Assembly: GCF_900176885.1 (NCBI RefSeq)
Contig: NZ_LT839648.1
Location: forward strand, 1,205,049 to 1,269,048
From: Oceanobacillus senegalensis
Lineage (GTDB): Bacteria; Bacillota; Bacilli; Bacillales; Amphibacillaceae
Reading direction: 5' to 3'
Length of the DNA: 64,000 bases
The stretch's first letter is position 1. Each line of letters opens with the position of its first letter. A program made the translations under genes and the position numbers. The notes beneath the pieces were generated by a model that was not told the DNA's origin, ran no database searches, and saw only the letters and a program-made list of their open reading frames with translations. Below are positions 43,203 through 53,326 of the stretch, one piece after another.

Positions 43203-43595
43203 ATGGATATTTTACAAATTGTGCTACTTGGAATCATAGCAAGTATTTTATATATCGTTTTGAAGGATGTTAGTGGTTCGTTTGCTTTTTACATCATTAT
43301 TGTAACTGGAATCATTATCTTCTTAGCCATTATACACCAAATTAGTATTATATTTGACCTTATTCAAAACCTTGGGCGGAACGCAAATATTGATGGATTG
43401 TATATGGAAACCATATTAAAAATCATTGGTATTGCGTATATCGCGGAATTAGGTGCTAGTTTAACGAAAGAAGCTGGATTGGCAGCTGTCGCAAAAAATA
43501 TTGAACTGGCAGGTAAAATTTTTATTATATTGCTGGCTGTGCCAATTATTACCGCTGTCATTGAGGCTATTGTGAATTTTTTACCCTCCGTCTAA
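43203..43595 (+). CDS. spoIIIAD: Stage III sporulation protein AD
   Basis: 130-residue polytopic membrane protein with about four helices, starting D-I-L-Q-I-V-L-L-G-I and ending with a hydrophobic A-V-I-E-A-I-V-N-F-L. Related to SpoIIIAC in its second half. AGGGGCAGG precedes the ATG. Confidence 0.93.
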   Translation: MDILQIVLLGIIASILYIVLKDVSGSFAFYIIIVTGIIIFLAIIHQISIIFDLIQNLGRNANIDGLYMETILKIIGIAYIAELGASLTKEAGLAAVAKNIELAGKIFIILLAVPIITAVIEAIVNFLPSV

Positions 43596-43627
43596 AGAAC
43601 AATTTATGAAGGGAGAAATTAATGTGA

Positions 43628-44806
43628 ATGAATGGCTTTAATCAAATAAAACGAATAATTTGCTTCACACTTTTTTTTCTCTTTATTGGACATGCACCTG
43701 TTTTAGCGGAGACAGAGCCAATTGATGTGACAGCTACACTCTTAGATGAAATATCTTTAGAGGAAGTGCAAAATTACTGGGATGATTTGGTAGGAGAATA
43801 TGGTGGGTATATTCCTGAACTAGAAAAAACTAGTATTTATCAATTTATTAAAAGTCAAGAAAACTTTTCAATTAAGGATATTATTACTGGCTTTGTTGAG
43901 TATTTTTTTCATGAAATTATTATAAATGGAAAATTACTAGGAACTCTAATGATGCTTACTTTATTTTCTATTTTATTGCAAACGATGCATTCTGCTTTTG
44001 AAAAGTCTACAGTAAGTAAAATCGCCTATTTTGTAGTTTATATTGTTCTTATATTTTTAGCGCTTAATAGTTTTTATATAGCCGTATCCTATGCAGAAGA
44101 TGCAATTAATACAATGAGTAGTTTTATGATTGCACTTCTTCCACTCGTTCTTGGGCTAATGGCTACCTTTGGTAATGTTGTATCAGTATCCTTCTTTCAT
44201 CCAATAATCATATTTCTTATAAATGTAAGTGGAGTTCTTATTTCAACTTTTATTTTACCACTACTTTTTCTTTCGGCTATTTTAAAAATTGTGAGCAGTT
44301 TAAGCGAGAATTATAAAGTTACTCATCTTGCTAATTTGTTTAGAACTGTGAGTATGGGCACGCTAGGTGTATTTTTAACCATTTTTCTAGGTGTTATCTC
44401 TGTACAAGGATCGGTTAGTGCGATCCAAGATGGTGTAGCAATGAAAACTGCAAAATTTATTACAGGTAATTTCATACCAGTGGTTGGAAGAACATTTACT
44501 GATGCTACGGATACTATCTTAAGTGCATCACTTCTTTTAAAAAATGCTGTAGGGGTAGTTGGATTGATTATTGTTCTCTTTATTTCCTTGTTCCCCGCTT
44601 TAAAAATAGCAGCGATAGCAATTATTTATAAAATAGCCGCTGCGGTCTTGCAACCGATTGGAGATGGACCAGTCATTAGTACATTAAACACAATTAGTAA
44701 TTATATCTTGTTTATTCTAGCATGTCTTTTAGCAGTTTCAATAATGTTCTTTCTTGCTATTGTCATTATTGTTGTGGCTAGTAATCTCACAATGCTATTA
44801 CGTTAG
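43628..44806 (+). CDS. spoIIIAE: Stage III sporulation protein AE
   Basis: 392-residue membrane protein: signal-like N-terminal segment (about 8-26), an extracytoplasmic helical stretch, then around eight hydrophobic helices. The conserved block with Q-D-G-V-A-M-K-T-A-K-F and the G-D-G-P-V-I-S-T-L-N stretch is present. Proposed to form the permease part of the SpoIIIA channel. The ribosome site GGGAGA lies 12 nt from the ATG, slightly far. Confidence 0.94.
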   Translation: MNGFNQIKRIICFTLFFLFIGHAPVLAETEPIDVTATLLDEISLEEVQNYWDDLVGEYGGYIPELEKTSIYQFIKSQENFSIKDIITGFVEYFFHEIIINGKLLGTLMMLTLFSILLQTMHSAFEKSTVSKIAYFVVYIVLIFLALNSFYIAVSYAEDAINTMSSFMIALLPLVLGLMATFGNVVSVSFFHPIIIFLINVSGVLISTFILPLLFLSAILKIVSSLSENYKVTHLANLFRTVSMGTLGVFLTIFLGVISVQGSVSAIQDGVAMKTAKFITGNFIPVVGRTFTDATDTILSASLLLKNAVGVVGLIIVLFISLFPALKIAAIAIIYKIAAAVLQPIGDGPVISTLNTISNYILFILACLLAVSIMFFLAIVIIVVASNLTMLLR

Positions 44807-44817
44807 GATGATTAAAA

Positions 44818-45438
44818 ATGGAGCTAATCATTCAATGGGTGACACAAATTATTTTATTTATTATTTTGGCAACAATCATCGATCTTTTGATTCCACAGAC
44901 AGCTATGAAAAAGTATATTAAATTGGTTGTGGGTTTAATATTAATCCTAATTTTACTAAAACCCGTTTTCTATGTATTAAGTATAGATATAGAAAAGGCG
45001 CTCTCTTCCTCATTTCAACAGATAAGTGAAACAACTAATCAAAATAATTCAGTAGAAAATTTAATTGAATTTCAAAAAAATGAAATAGAAAACACACAAG
45101 ATGCATATATTTTAGAACAAATGGCTGTCCAATTAATAGATATAGCTGGGGATCCTTTAAAGGAAGAGTTTCAATTGGAAATAACTGATGTTCAATTCAC
45201 ATTTAACGATGCAAAAGACAAAACCTATGAGGATCTAAAAGAGGTCATTGTTTACTTAAAAGATTTTGAAGAAGGGGAGGGAGAAGATAGCCTAGTTGAA
45301 GATGTTGTAATTAACACAGATGAACCTGTACCAAAAAAAGAGGACAGACATGATGAGAAGATTAAAAATTTATTAAAAGAAGTTTGGGAACTGCATGACA
45401 AACAAATAACAATATATTGGGAGGGAGGGTCATCTTGA
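44818..45438 (+). CDS. spoIIIAF: Stage III sporulation protein AF
   Basis: 206 residues: two N-terminal membrane helices (about 7-25 and 35-54), then an acidic soluble domain with ring-building-motif character. Its stop codon TGA overlaps the TTG start of spoIIIAG, showing tight coupling. Confidence 0.92.
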   Translation: MELIIQWVTQIILFIILATIIDLLIPQTAMKKYIKLVVGLILILILLKPVFYVLSIDIEKALSSSFQQISETTNQNNSVENLIEFQKNEIENTQDAYILEQMAVQLIDIAGDPLKEEFQLEITDVQFTFNDAKDKTYEDLKEVIVYLKDFEEGEGEDSLVEDVVINTDEPVPKKEDRHDEKIKNLLKEVWELHDKQITIYWEGGSS

Positions 45439-46076
45439 GGAAATTCTTCGAGAAATTACTTCAACCAAAAAACTCTGAATCTGGTAAACGCACATCAAGC
45501 AAGGTTGGGTATGTAATCATTCTTGGGCTAATCGGGATTTTATTAATCTTCTTAAGTAATATATTTTCATCATCACAAGTAGAAAATGAGGCCAACTATG
45601 CGAAGCAATTGGAAAACCGGCCTAACCAGGATGTAGAAGCTACTCACACAGAAGATAATAGCAGTAGTTCAGAAGTAGAAGAACTGGAGAAAAGTTATGA
45701 GGCTGATTTACAAGAAATGCTAAATAAGATAAAAGGTGTATCCGAAGCGGAAGTAATGGTTAATTTAGCCTCAACAAATGTAAATATTTATGAAAAAAAT
45801 ATTATAAAAGGTCAACAAACAACCGATGAAACGGATCAAAACGGTGGGACTAGAAAAGTGGAGGATCATTCAGAAGAGACACAAGTGGTTTTTGTAAGAC
45901 AAGGTGACAGAGAGGTCCCACTTTTGGTGAAAACAGCAAGGCCTGAAGTAAGTGGTGTGTTTGTTGTAGCTAAGGGGGCGGATCATGCAACGGTAAAAAA
46001 ATGGATTGTTGAATCTGTATCAAGGGTTTTAAATGTCCCTACACATAGGGTCTCTGTAATGCCGAAAAGTAATTAA
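45435..46076 (+). CDS. spoIIIAG: Stage III sporulation protein AG
   Basis: 213 residues: one membrane helix (about 26-45), acidic linker, then a ring-building-motif domain (E-E-L-E-K-S-Y-E ... K-G-V-S-E-A-E-V-M-V-N-L-A-S) as in the SpoIIIAG ring that spans the intermembrane space. TTG 45435 follows GGGAGGGAGGGTCATC; the frame's earlier GTG at 45417 lies within the ribosome-site region. Confidence 0.93.
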   Translation: MRKFFEKLLQPKNSESGKRTSSKVGYVIILGLIGILLIFLSNIFSSSQVENEANYAKQLENRPNQDVEATHTEDNSSSSEVEELEKSYEADLQEMLNKIKGVSEAEVMVNLASTNVNIYEKNIIKGQQTTDETDQNGGTRKVEDHSEETQVVFVRQGDREVPLLVKTARPEVSGVFVVAKGADHATVKKWIVESVSRVLNVPTHRVSVMPKSN

Positions 46077-46090
46077 AGGGAGGAAATAAA

Positions 46091-46699
46091 ATGTTAAAAA
46101 AGCAAACTGTTTGGTTATTGACAATGTTAAGTTTAATGATTGTGTTAAGTGTTTACTACATGATTTCTCCAGATAATGATGATTTAGCTTATATTGATAA
46201 TGGACAGTCAGATGCTGAAGGGCCTGTAGCCACAAAAGCAAATGGATCAGCTGAAGGTTTAGAAACAGAAGTTGATGAAATTTCAAATATGAGTGGAGAT
46301 GAACTGTTTACAACAATCCGAATGGAAGTTCAGGATGATAGAAGCGTGTCTAAAGAAAGATTAGAAGCTGTAGTAGCGTCTAGCAGTGCATCTGCCAAGG
46401 AAAAAGATCAAGCTATGAAAGAAATCGATCAACTTGAGGATGCAGCTAAAAAAGAAAGAATTTTAGAAGAATCCATTTTATCTGCTGGTGAGTATCAAGA
46501 TGTCTTAGTAAGATCTGAAGATAGTAAAGTACATGTACATGTCAAAGCAGAAGAACTTTCTGATACGGAAGCGAATAATATTATGAGAATGGTTCACGAT
46601 GAATTTGGAGAAATAACGGTGGATGTAATTGTTCAACCATCAGATAATGCGGGTGATTCGGAGGATACTGAAGATACAGGAAGTACAGAAAGCGAATAA
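46091..46699 (+). CDS. spoIIIAH: Stage III sporulation protein AH
   Basis: 202 residues: membrane helix (about 6-24), acidic linker, and the YscJ/FliF-like ring domain (E-E-S-I-L-S-A-G-E-Y-Q-D-V-L-V-R ... V-D-V-I-V-Q-P) that binds SpoIIQ from the forespore. An acidic Glu/Asp/Ser-rich tail ends the protein. Last gene of the operon, before a terminator. Confidence 0.94.
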   Translation: MLKKQTVWLLTMLSLMIVLSVYYMISPDNDDLAYIDNGQSDAEGPVATKANGSAEGLETEVDEISNMSGDELFTTIRMEVQDDRSVSKERLEAVVASSSASAKEKDQAMKEIDQLEDAAKKERILEESILSAGEYQDVLVRSEDSKVHVHVKAEELSDTEANNIMRMVHDEFGEITVDVIVQPSDNAGDSEDTEDTGSTESE

Positions 46700-46706
46700 A
46701 TTGAAG

Positions 46707-46746
46707 GGATCCAGAATACTGATAAAAAGGTATCTGGGTCCTTTTA
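46707..46746 (+). terminator. Terminator of the spoIIIA operon
   Basis: GGATCCAGAATAC pairs with GTATCTGGGTCC (one bulge, one G-T), followed by TTTTATTTC. Confidence 0.75.
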
Positions 46747-46886
46747 TTTCTAAAGAAAATTGAAGCTAAATGAGAAAATAAGTATTCCTGATGGTATTTA
46801 TAGTGAAATATTGGTATAATTTCACTGAAATCTTATTAATAGTCCAAACTGTAATACCATTCTGAATTTTAAAATGGATTTTCAAC

Positions 46887-46916
46887 TTGATGAATGTATG
46901 TATCATATCGTAAAAT
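46887..46916 (+). promoter_or_regulatory. Candidate sigma-A promoter of accBC
   Basis: TTGATG, 18 bp, TAAAAT, giving a leader of about 70 nt before accB. Nothing else is recognised in the 295-bp gap after the spoIIIA terminator. Confidence 0.45.
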
Positions 46917-46994
46917 GATAAAAGGAGTTCATAGTACCTAATATTAAAACTAATAAACTATCTTGGATCTTAAATTTATAAAAGGGGTGCCATT

Positions 46995-47507
46995 ATGTTA
47001 AAAGTACAAGAAATAAGAGAACTAATTAAACTTATTGATCAATCAGATATTAATGAATTTACATATGAAACGGATGGAACTACTGTATCAATGAAAAAAT
47101 CTAATAATGAATCAACCGTTGTTAGGGAGGTAGTGTCTGAAACACCTAAACAAGTAATCGCAGAAGCGGAACCTGCTTCAAAAGAGCCAATTAAAGAAGC
47201 TTCTGTTAACGAAGAGCCTCAAGTAGTAACCAAAGAAGAGCCGAAAAAAGAAACAGGATCGGAAGCTGATTACGAGATTGTATCACCTATGGTTGGAACC
47301 TTCTATTCATCACCTTCTCCTGATAGTGACCCATTTGTATCTAAAGGGAGTGAGTTGCAAAACGATACAGTAGTTTGTATTGTTGAAGCAATGAAATTGT
47401 TTAATGAAATTGAAGCGGAAGTTACTGGTGAAATTGTAGAGGTATTAGTTGAAAATGGTGAACTCGTTGAATATGGACAGCCACTGTTTAAAGTGAAGAA
47501 AAAGTAA
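46995..47507 (+). CDS. accB: Biotin carboxyl carrier protein of acetyl-CoA carboxylase
   Basis: 170 residues: helical N-terminus, a Glu/Lys/Pro-rich flexible linker (about 50-92), and a biotinyl domain with the biotin-accepting Lys in E-A-M-K-L (about residue 135). Carries CO2 between AccC and the carboxyltransferase in fatty acid synthesis. It starts the accB-accC-yqhY cluster; AAAAGGGGTG precedes the ATG. Confidence 0.97.
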   Translation: MLKVQEIRELIKLIDQSDINEFTYETDGTTVSMKKSNNESTVVREVVSETPKQVIAEAEPASKEPIKEASVNEEPQVVTKEEPKKETGSEADYEIVSPMVGTFYSSPSPDSDPFVSKGSELQNDTVVCIVEAMKLFNEIEAEVTGEIVEVLVENGELVEYGQPLFKVKKK

Positions 47508-47519
47508 GGGGTTGAGAAA

Positions 47520-48878
47520 GTGATTAAAAAACTTCTAATTGCAAATCGAGGAGAGATAGCTGTCCGGATTATACGTGCATGTAAAGAACTAGGAATTGAA
47601 ACGGTAGCTGTTTATTCAGAAGCAGATAGAGATTCATTACATGTACAGTTGGCTGATGAGGCTTATTGTATCGGTCCAAAATTAAGCAAAGATAGCTACC
47701 TTAATTTTACCAATATAATGAGCGTAGCAACATTGACTGAAGTTGACGCCATTCACCCAGGTTATGGCTTTTTAGCAGAGAATGCTGACTTCGCAGAAAT
47801 ATGCCGCGCGTGCAATATTGAATTTGTTGGTCCAACACCGGATGCTATTCAAAAAATGGGTATAAAAGATGTTGCTAGGGAAACGATGAAAAATGCCAAT
47901 GTCCCTATTGTTCCAGGTTCAGACGGAATAATTGAGAATGAGGAAGAAGGATTGAAAATTGCTAATGAAATTGGATTTCCTGTAATTATTAAAGCAACCG
48001 CTGGCGGAGGCGGAAAAGGGATACGTGTAGCAAGAAATGAAGAGGACCTAATGAAGGGGATTCGCGTGACTCAAAAGGAAGCAGAAACAGCCTTTGGGAA
48101 CCCTGGTGTATATATTGAGAAATTTATTGAAGATTTTCGTCATGTCGAAATACAAATATTAGCCGATAAATATGGGAATGTAGTACATTTAGGGGAAAGG
48201 GATTGTTCCATTCAAAGGAGATTACAAAAGCTTGTTGAAGAAACACCTTCACCAGCTGTAACACAGGAGATTAGGAAGAAAATGGGAGATGCCTCTGTAA
48301 AAGCTGCAAAAGCAGTGGATTATGTGGGGGCAGGAACCATTGAATATATTTTTGATAGAAAATCAAATGAATTTTACTTTATGGAAATGAATACAAGGAT
48401 ACAGGTGGAGCATCCAGTAACAGAAATGGTTACCGGAGTGGATTTAATTAAAGAACAAATAAAGATAGCAAACAATGAGAAACTATCTTTAAGCCAGGAC
48501 GATATCTCATTAGAGGGTCATGCTATTGAGTGCCGAATTAATGCAGAGGATCCGTTTAAAAACTTTATGCCGTCAGCTGGAAATATCAATATGTACTTAG
48601 CACCTGGTGGTTTAGGGGTTAGGGTAGATTCAGCTGCCTATTCAGGTTATTCTATTCCACCTTACTATGATTCCATGATTGCCAAGCTGATTACTTATGC
48701 CCCAACAAGGGAAGAAGCAATCAATCGTATGAAGCGGGCATTGGACGAATTTGTTGTAGAGGGAATACATACAACCATTCCATTTCACCGTTTGATAATG
48801 GAAAATGGTGTATTTATCGACGGGGATTTCAATACTAACTTCCTAGAAGAGAACCCAATCATAGAGCAATCTAAATAG
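47520..48878 (+). CDS. accC: Biotin carboxylase subunit of acetyl-CoA carboxylase
   Basis: 452-residue ATP-grasp enzyme that carboxylates biotin on AccB. Glycine-rich ATP loop G-G-G-G-K-G-I-R-V (about 163-171), [20 protein letters not shown]-x-Q-K and [13 protein letters not shown] are all intact. GTG start at 47520 after GGGGTTGAG, 12 bp downstream of accB. Confidence 0.97.
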   Translation: MIKKLLIANRGEIAVRIIRACKELGIETVAVYSEADRDSLHVQLADEAYCIGPKLSKDSYLNFTNIMSVATLTEVDAIHPGYGFLAENADFAEICRACNIEFVGPTPDAIQKMGIKDVARETMKNANVPIVPGSDGIIENEEEGLKIANEIGFPVIIKATAGGGGKGIRVARNEEDLMKGIRVTQKEAETAFGNPGVYIEKFIEDFRHVEIQILADKYGNVVHLGERDCSIQRRLQKLVEETPSPAVTQEIRKKMGDASVKAAKAVDYVGAGTIEYIFDRKSNEFYFMEMNTRIQVEHPVTEMVTGVDLIKEQIKIANNEKLSLSQDDISLEGHAIECRINAEDPFKNFMPSAGNINMYLAPGGLGVRVDSAAYSGYSIPPYYDSMIAKLITYAPTREEAINRMKRALDEFVVEGIHTTIPFHRLIMENGVFIDGDFNTNFLEENPIIEQSK

Positions 48879-48907
48879 CGCATATTTTAACCAATAGGAG
48901 TGATGTC

Positions 48908-49300
48908 ATGAGTGAACAACAGCTATTAAAAGTAAGTGATGATTCAACATTAGGAAAAGTTGAAATTGCTCCAGAAGTTATCGAGGTAATAGCAGGTATT
49001 GCAGCTACAGAAGTAGAAGAACTATACGCTATGAGAGGGAATTTTGCATCTGGTGTTGCTGAACGATTAGGAAAAAAAGCGCATAGCAAAGGTGTGAAAG
49101 TAGAACTTACAGATACGGGTATTGCCATTGATTTATACGTTATTCTAAATTATGGTGTGTCCATTCCAAAAGTTGCACAAAAAATCCAAGGAACCATTCG
49201 GGATTCATTAAAATATATGACAGCACTCGAAATTGATGAAGTAAATGTTCACGTTGTCGGTATTAATATGGATGGAAACGATAACGATGAAGAAGAATAA
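48908..49300 (+). CDS. yqhY: Asp23/YqhY family protein
   Basis: 130 residues of the Asp23/Gls24 (DUF322) family: G-K-V-E-I-A-P-E-V-I-E-V-I-A-G-I-A-A near the start and V-N-V-H-V-V-G-I at the end. Linked to accBC in many Firmicutes; B. subtilis YqhY is tied to acetyl-CoA carboxylase activity control by genetic evidence. AGGAGTG precedes the ATG; a terminator follows. Confidence 0.92.
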   Translation: MSEQQLLKVSDDSTLGKVEIAPEVIEVIAGIAATEVEELYAMRGNFASGVAERLGKKAHSKGVKVELTDTGIAIDLYVILNYGVSIPKVAQKIQGTIRDSLKYMTALEIDEVNVHVVGINMDGNDNDEEE

Positions 49301-49341
49301 AAAACGAAGGTCAAAAGATCGTATCTTTTGACCTTCGTTTT
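49301..49341 (+). terminator. Terminator after yqhY
   Basis: A 19-bp stem, AAAACGAAGGTCAAAAGAT with its complement ATCTTTTGACCTTCGTTTT, with a tiny loop. Confidence 0.9.
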
Positions 49342-49575
49342 GATATTTAGGGATGATAATATAGTATTACTGGATATTGATTGTTTAAGGTAGAGCCACG
49401 TTTGGTTCATAACGAAAATTCCTTCTCTTTTGTGTAAAAAGGGTTGATAATGTTAAATGGAAAGATTTATTCCGTACGTCACTAAATGATTCTTACATTT
49501 TTGTTCTGATTTCTAGCTTTGATTTCTTAATCATGTTATTATTTTGTAGAGATGAAATAAAAGGAGTTTAGGCGG

Positions 49576-49953
49576 ATGAATCGACATACAGCTAGGGAAA
49601 AAGCATTTCAGATTCTATTTCAAATGGATATTAATGAAAAAGATCCAAAAGATGCAATTGAGTCATTTTTGGAGGGTAATGATAGAAATGAATTTTTAAA
49701 CTCCGTGGTTATTGGTGTTTCAGAAAATAAAGAAGAAATTGATTCAATTATTGCAGAAAATCTTGAAAAATGGTCATTAGCCCGATTAGCCTCCGTGGAA
49801 CGTAGTATTTTACGTATTGCAACCTATGAATTAAAGTTTACGGATATACCAACCAATGTATCCATTAATGAGGCAATTGAACTTGCAAATAAATTCGGTG
49901 ATGAAAAATCCGGTAAATTTATTAATGGCGTTTTGTCAAAAATTATTTCATGA
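49576..49953 (+). CDS. nusB: Transcription antitermination factor NusB
   Basis: 125-residue all-helical RNA-binding protein acting with NusE (S10) at boxA of rRNA operons. The start [14 protein letters not shown] and the later [14 protein letters not shown] and [10 protein letters not shown] blocks are typical. First gene of the nusB-folD-xseA-xseB-ispA cluster; AAAAGGAG before the ATG. Confidence 0.96.
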   Translation: MNRHTAREKAFQILFQMDINEKDPKDAIESFLEGNDRNEFLNSVVIGVSENKEEIDSIIAENLEKWSLARLASVERSILRIATYELKFTDIPTNVSINEAIELANKFGDEKSGKFINGVLSKIIS

Positions 49954-49967
49954 AGGGGAATTTTTAA

Positions 49968-50825
49968 ATGACAGCAGAAATTATCAATGGAAAAGACTTA
50001 GCACAAGAAATTAGAATGGGAATGAAAGAAGAAGTAACTCAATTAAAAGAACGAGGGATTTCACCGCATTTAACAGTGGTTTTAGTGGGTGACAATCCAG
50101 CATCAAGATCCTATGTTAAGGGTAAAGAAAAAGCTGCTGCAGAAGTTGGGATTTCCTCATCCGTGATAGAGCTTCCAGCAGATACTTCTGAGAAAGCATT
50201 GTTAGATCGAATACATACATTAAATGAAGATGAGAATGTGGACGGAATCCTAGTCCAGCTTCCACTACCAAAACATATTAGTGAACAAAAGGTTATCGAG
50301 ACCATTAATCCTGCAAAAGATGTGGATGGATTTCATCCAGTAAATATCGGGAGGATGATGATTGGAGAAGATACTTTTCTTCCATGTACACCATATGGAA
50401 TCTTAACCATGCTTCAATCAAGAGATATCACTATCGAAGGGAAGCATGCGGTTGTTATCGGAAGGAGTAATATTGTAGGAAAGCCAGTTGGACAACTGTT
50501 ACTAAATGAGAATGCTACGGTTACATATTGCCATTCTCGCACACCTGATTTAAGAGAAGTAACTTCAAAGGCAGATATATTAGTTGTTGCAATCGGAAAA
50601 CCCAATGTAATTACTGCTGAGGATATTAAAGATGGGGCTGTAGTCATTGATGTAGGAATTAATCGTTTGGAAACAGGGAAGTTGACAGGAGATGTTGATT
50701 TCGATGGGACTAAAGAAAAGGCTTCCTTTATAACTCCAGTTCCAAAAGGTGTTGGTCCTATGACCATTGCTATGCTATTAAAAAATACAATTAAAGCTGC
50801 TAGAGGGTTAGAGCCACTTGAATAA
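49968..50825 (+). CDS. folD: Methylenetetrahydrofolate dehydrogenase/cyclohydrolase
   Basis: 285-residue bifunctional enzyme converting 5,10-methylene-THF to 10-formyl-THF. The Y-V-K-G-K-E-K-A segment with catalytic Lys (about residue 54), [16 protein letters not shown] and the NADP loop G-R-S-N-I-V-G-K-P are visible, as is [10 protein letters not shown] near the end. It uses the one-carbon units from the upstream glycine cleavage operon. It overlaps xseA by 8 bp. Confidence 0.97.
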   Translation: MTAEIINGKDLAQEIRMGMKEEVTQLKERGISPHLTVVLVGDNPASRSYVKGKEKAAAEVGISSSVIELPADTSEKALLDRIHTLNEDENVDGILVQLPLPKHISEQKVIETINPAKDVDGFHPVNIGRMMIGEDTFLPCTPYGILTMLQSRDITIEGKHAVVIGRSNIVGKPVGQLLLNENATVTYCHSRTPDLREVTSKADILVVAIGKPNVITAEDIKDGAVVIDVGINRLETGKLTGDVDFDGTKEKASFITPVPKGVGPMTIAMLLKNTIKAARGLEPLE

Positions 50826-52164
50826 ATACCTAACTGTAACAGCAGTTACAAAGTACATTAAACGTAAAATGGATACAGACCCCCACTTAAAAGGTATATT
50901 ACTTAAAGGTGAAATCTCTAACTTTAAACATCATTCCCGTGGACATATGTATATGACAATTAAGGATAATCAATCAAAAATTCAAGCAGTAATGTTTGCT
51001 GGAAATAATCGTTTTTTAAGATTTCGACCAGAAAATGGGATGAATGTCCTGATTAAAGGTGAAATAAGTGTTTACGAGGCATATGGGCAATACCAGATAT
51101 ATATTCAACAAATGGAACCAGACGGTATTGGCTCTCTTTACCTTGCCTTTGAGCAGTTAAAGGAAAAATTACATAAAAAGGGTTACTTTGACAAAGAGCG
51201 TAAGAAAGAAATTCCGCTCTTTCCCAAGCATATTGGAGTAATTACCTCTCCAACAGGGGCAGCAGTACGTGATATTATAACGACTATTAAACGAAGATAT
51301 CCTATTGTAACGATTACTGTTATACCAGTTCTTGTTCAAGGACCAAATTCTCCCAGTTCCATTAAACATGCTATTGAAAAAGCAAATAAAAGAGGAGAAT
51401 TCGATACCTTAATAGTTGGTCGAGGTGGAGGCTCCATTGAAGAATTATGGAGTTTCAACGAGGAAATCGTTGCTGAAGCAATCTTCCATTCAAAAATACC
51501 CGTGATTTCAGCTGTTGGACATGAGACAGATATAACCATTAGTGATTATGTAGCAGACCTAAGGGCCCCAACTCCTACTGGTGCTGCTGAGCTTGCGGTT
51601 CAATCCCAACTGGAACTAAGTGACAAATTAATGAAACTAAAACAAAGTTTAAACAGAGAAATGGGTAGAGGTCTTCATAACTATTGGACACGTCTTACCC
51701 AATTAACCGAATCATATGCATTTCGTTATCCCGAACAATTAATAAAACAAAGGGAACAAGAATTAGATATATCAATGGAGAGACTGAACCGTTCAATAGT
51801 TAATATAGAAAAGGACCAACAGAAAACATTGGAAAGCTTGATTACACGACTCTTTTCACAACATCCGAAAAAACAAATAGAGCAGGCGAAAAATGATTTA
51901 CAAGAAAAAATGAAAAAACAGAATGATTATATGTCTAAGTTAATGGAAACAAAATCTGTTCATTTAACAAATGTAATAGATAAGCTTAGCCTTCTAAATC
52001 CTTTAGAAATTATGAAACGAGGATTTGCACTCCCTTACACATCAAATGGGGACATGGTTAAATCAACAGGGCAAGTACAAAAAGATGATAACATTTCAAT
52101 TCAATTACATGACGGAAACATAAATTGTCAGGTTTTAGAGGTAGAGGAGAGTTTAAATGAGTAA
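50818..52164 (+). CDS. xseA: Exodeoxyribonuclease VII large subunit
   Basis: 448 residues: N-terminal OB domain (1-105), nuclease domain with the [13 protein letters not shown] motif (about 140-152) and [11 protein letters not shown] (about 200-210) and G-H-E-T-D, then a long coiled-coil. Degrades single-stranded DNA together with XseB. TTG start, since the overlap with folD reads CTTGAATAA; the overlap ensures coupling. Confidence 0.95.
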   Translation: MNKYLTVTAVTKYIKRKMDTDPHLKGILLKGEISNFKHHSRGHMYMTIKDNQSKIQAVMFAGNNRFLRFRPENGMNVLIKGEISVYEAYGQYQIYIQQMEPDGIGSLYLAFEQLKEKLHKKGYFDKERKKEIPLFPKHIGVITSPTGAAVRDIITTIKRRYPIVTITVIPVLVQGPNSPSSIKHAIEKANKRGEFDTLIVGRGGGSIEELWSFNEEIVAEAIFHSKIPVISAVGHETDITISDYVADLRAPTPTGAAELAVQSQLELSDKLMKLKQSLNREMGRGLHNYWTRLTQLTESYAFRYPEQLIKQREQELDISMERLNRSIVNIEKDQQKTLESLITRLFSQHPKKQIEQAKNDLQEKMKKQNDYMSKLMETKSVHLTNVIDKLSLLNPLEIMKRGFALPYTSNGDMVKSTGQVQKDDNISIQLHDGNINCQVLEVEESLNE

Positions 52165-52390
52165 AAAGGAAGAGATTTCTTTTGAAGAAGCAATGAAAAA
52201 ATTAGAAGAAATTGTTCAAAAGCTTGAGAAAGGCGATGTGCCATTAGAAAAGGCTATTGCTTATTATCAGGAAGGAATGAACTTTTCCAAAATATGCAGT
52301 GATAAGTTAAATAACGTACAAGAGAAAATGACACAAATTATGAATGAACAAGGAGAATTTGAGTCATTTGAGATACAGGAGGAAGAATAA
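52157..52390 (+). CDS. xseB: Exodeoxyribonuclease VII small subunit
   Basis: 77 residues with the E-E-A-M-K-K-L-E-E-I-V-Q-K-L-E motif and P-L-E-K-A-I-A-Y-Y-Q-E-G-M, the helical hairpin that binds the XseA stalk. Overlaps xseA by 8 bp and is followed after 2 bp by ispA. Confidence 0.95.
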   Translation: MSKKEEISFEEAMKKLEEIVQKLEKGDVPLEKAIAYYQEGMNFSKICSDKLNNVQEKMTQIMNEQGEFESFEIQEEE

Positions 52391-52392
52391 AC

Positions 52393-53277
52393 GTGTCTGA
52401 AAAGATTCAAGATTATATTACAGAGTATCGAGGGTTAATTGAAAAAGAGTTAACTGAAAGCCTTCGTAAATTATCTATTCCGAGTCAATTGAAAGAATCC
52501 ATGTTATATTCTGTGCAAGCAGGTGGTAAAAGGCTGCGTCCAATCCTCCTTCTATCAAGCTATCAAGTGTATGATGGTAATTACAACAAAGCAATGTCTT
52601 CAAGTATAGCACTGGAAATGATACATACCTATTCCCTAATACATGATGATCTTCCAGCAATGGATGATGACGACTATCGTAGAGGAAAGCTGACGAACCA
52701 TAAGCAGTTTGATGAAGCAACTGCTATTTTAGCTGGTGATGCTTTATTAACCTATAGTTTTGAGGTTGTTGCAGATGACCCAAACTTAACAGAACAGCAA
52801 AAAGTAGAAATTATGAAAATGTTGTCGATTTGCAGTGGCCCTAAAGGTATGGTAGCTGGACAATTTCTGGACATGGAAGCAGAAGACCGTGAGATTACTT
52901 TAGAAGAACTGGAACAAATTCATGTTCAAAAGACGGGTCAGTTACTGGAATTTGCTATCTATGCAGGAGCATTCCTTGGAGGAGCAAGTAGAGAACAATT
53001 GGAACATCTAAAAGACTTTGCATATTATTTAGGATTAATTTTCCAAGTCCAAGATGATATTCTTGACGTCACTGGTGACGAACAGAAGCTTGGTAAACCT
53101 GTTGGAAGTGATGAAGGAAACGAAAAGGGAACCTATCCAAAATTACTTGGTCTTAAAGGCGCTATGAAACAAAAGGAAAAATATGTAGAAAAAGCCTATC
53201 AAGCATTACGTAAAGCAGAGGCTGATCATTCCTATTTAATGGAATTGACGGATTACTTTAGCAATCGTGATTACTAG
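52393..53277 (+). CDS. ispA: Farnesyl diphosphate synthase (polyprenyl synthetase)
   Basis: 294-residue isoprenoid chain elongation enzyme. First Asp-rich motif D-D-L-P-A-M-D-D-D-D-Y-R-R-G (about 83-96) and second D-D-I-L-D (about 222-226) bind Mg-diphosphate; G-K-R-L-R-P (about 45-50) binds IPP. GTG start with GAGGAAG upstream. In B. subtilis dxs follows; here the OLE RNA gene and oapA follow and dxs is absent. Confidence 0.95.
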   Translation: MSEKIQDYITEYRGLIEKELTESLRKLSIPSQLKESMLYSVQAGGKRLRPILLLSSYQVYDGNYNKAMSSSIALEMIHTYSLIHDDLPAMDDDDYRRGKLTNHKQFDEATAILAGDALLTYSFEVVADDPNLTEQQKVEIMKMLSICSGPKGMVAGQFLDMEAEDREITLEELEQIHVQKTGQLLEFAIYAGAFLGGASREQLEHLKDFAYYLGLIFQVQDDILDVTGDEQKLGKPVGSDEGNEKGTYPKLLGLKGAMKQKEKYVEKAYQALRKAEADHSYLMELTDYFSNRDY

Positions 53278-53305
53278 TTTTATTCTAGATGAATAAATAA
53301 ATTTT

Positions 53306-53314
53306 TGTTATAAT
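53306..53314 (+). promoter_or_regulatory. Extended -10 promoter in front of OLE RNA
   Basis: TGTTATAAT: a perfect TATAAT with a TG one base upstream, ending 12 bp before the predicted 5' stem of OLE RNA. A weak -35 (TAGATG, 53286-53291) lies 17 bp upstream. This suggests OLE is transcribed on its own in addition to read-through from ispA. Confidence 0.6.
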
Positions 53315-53326
53315 AGACCTATATAA

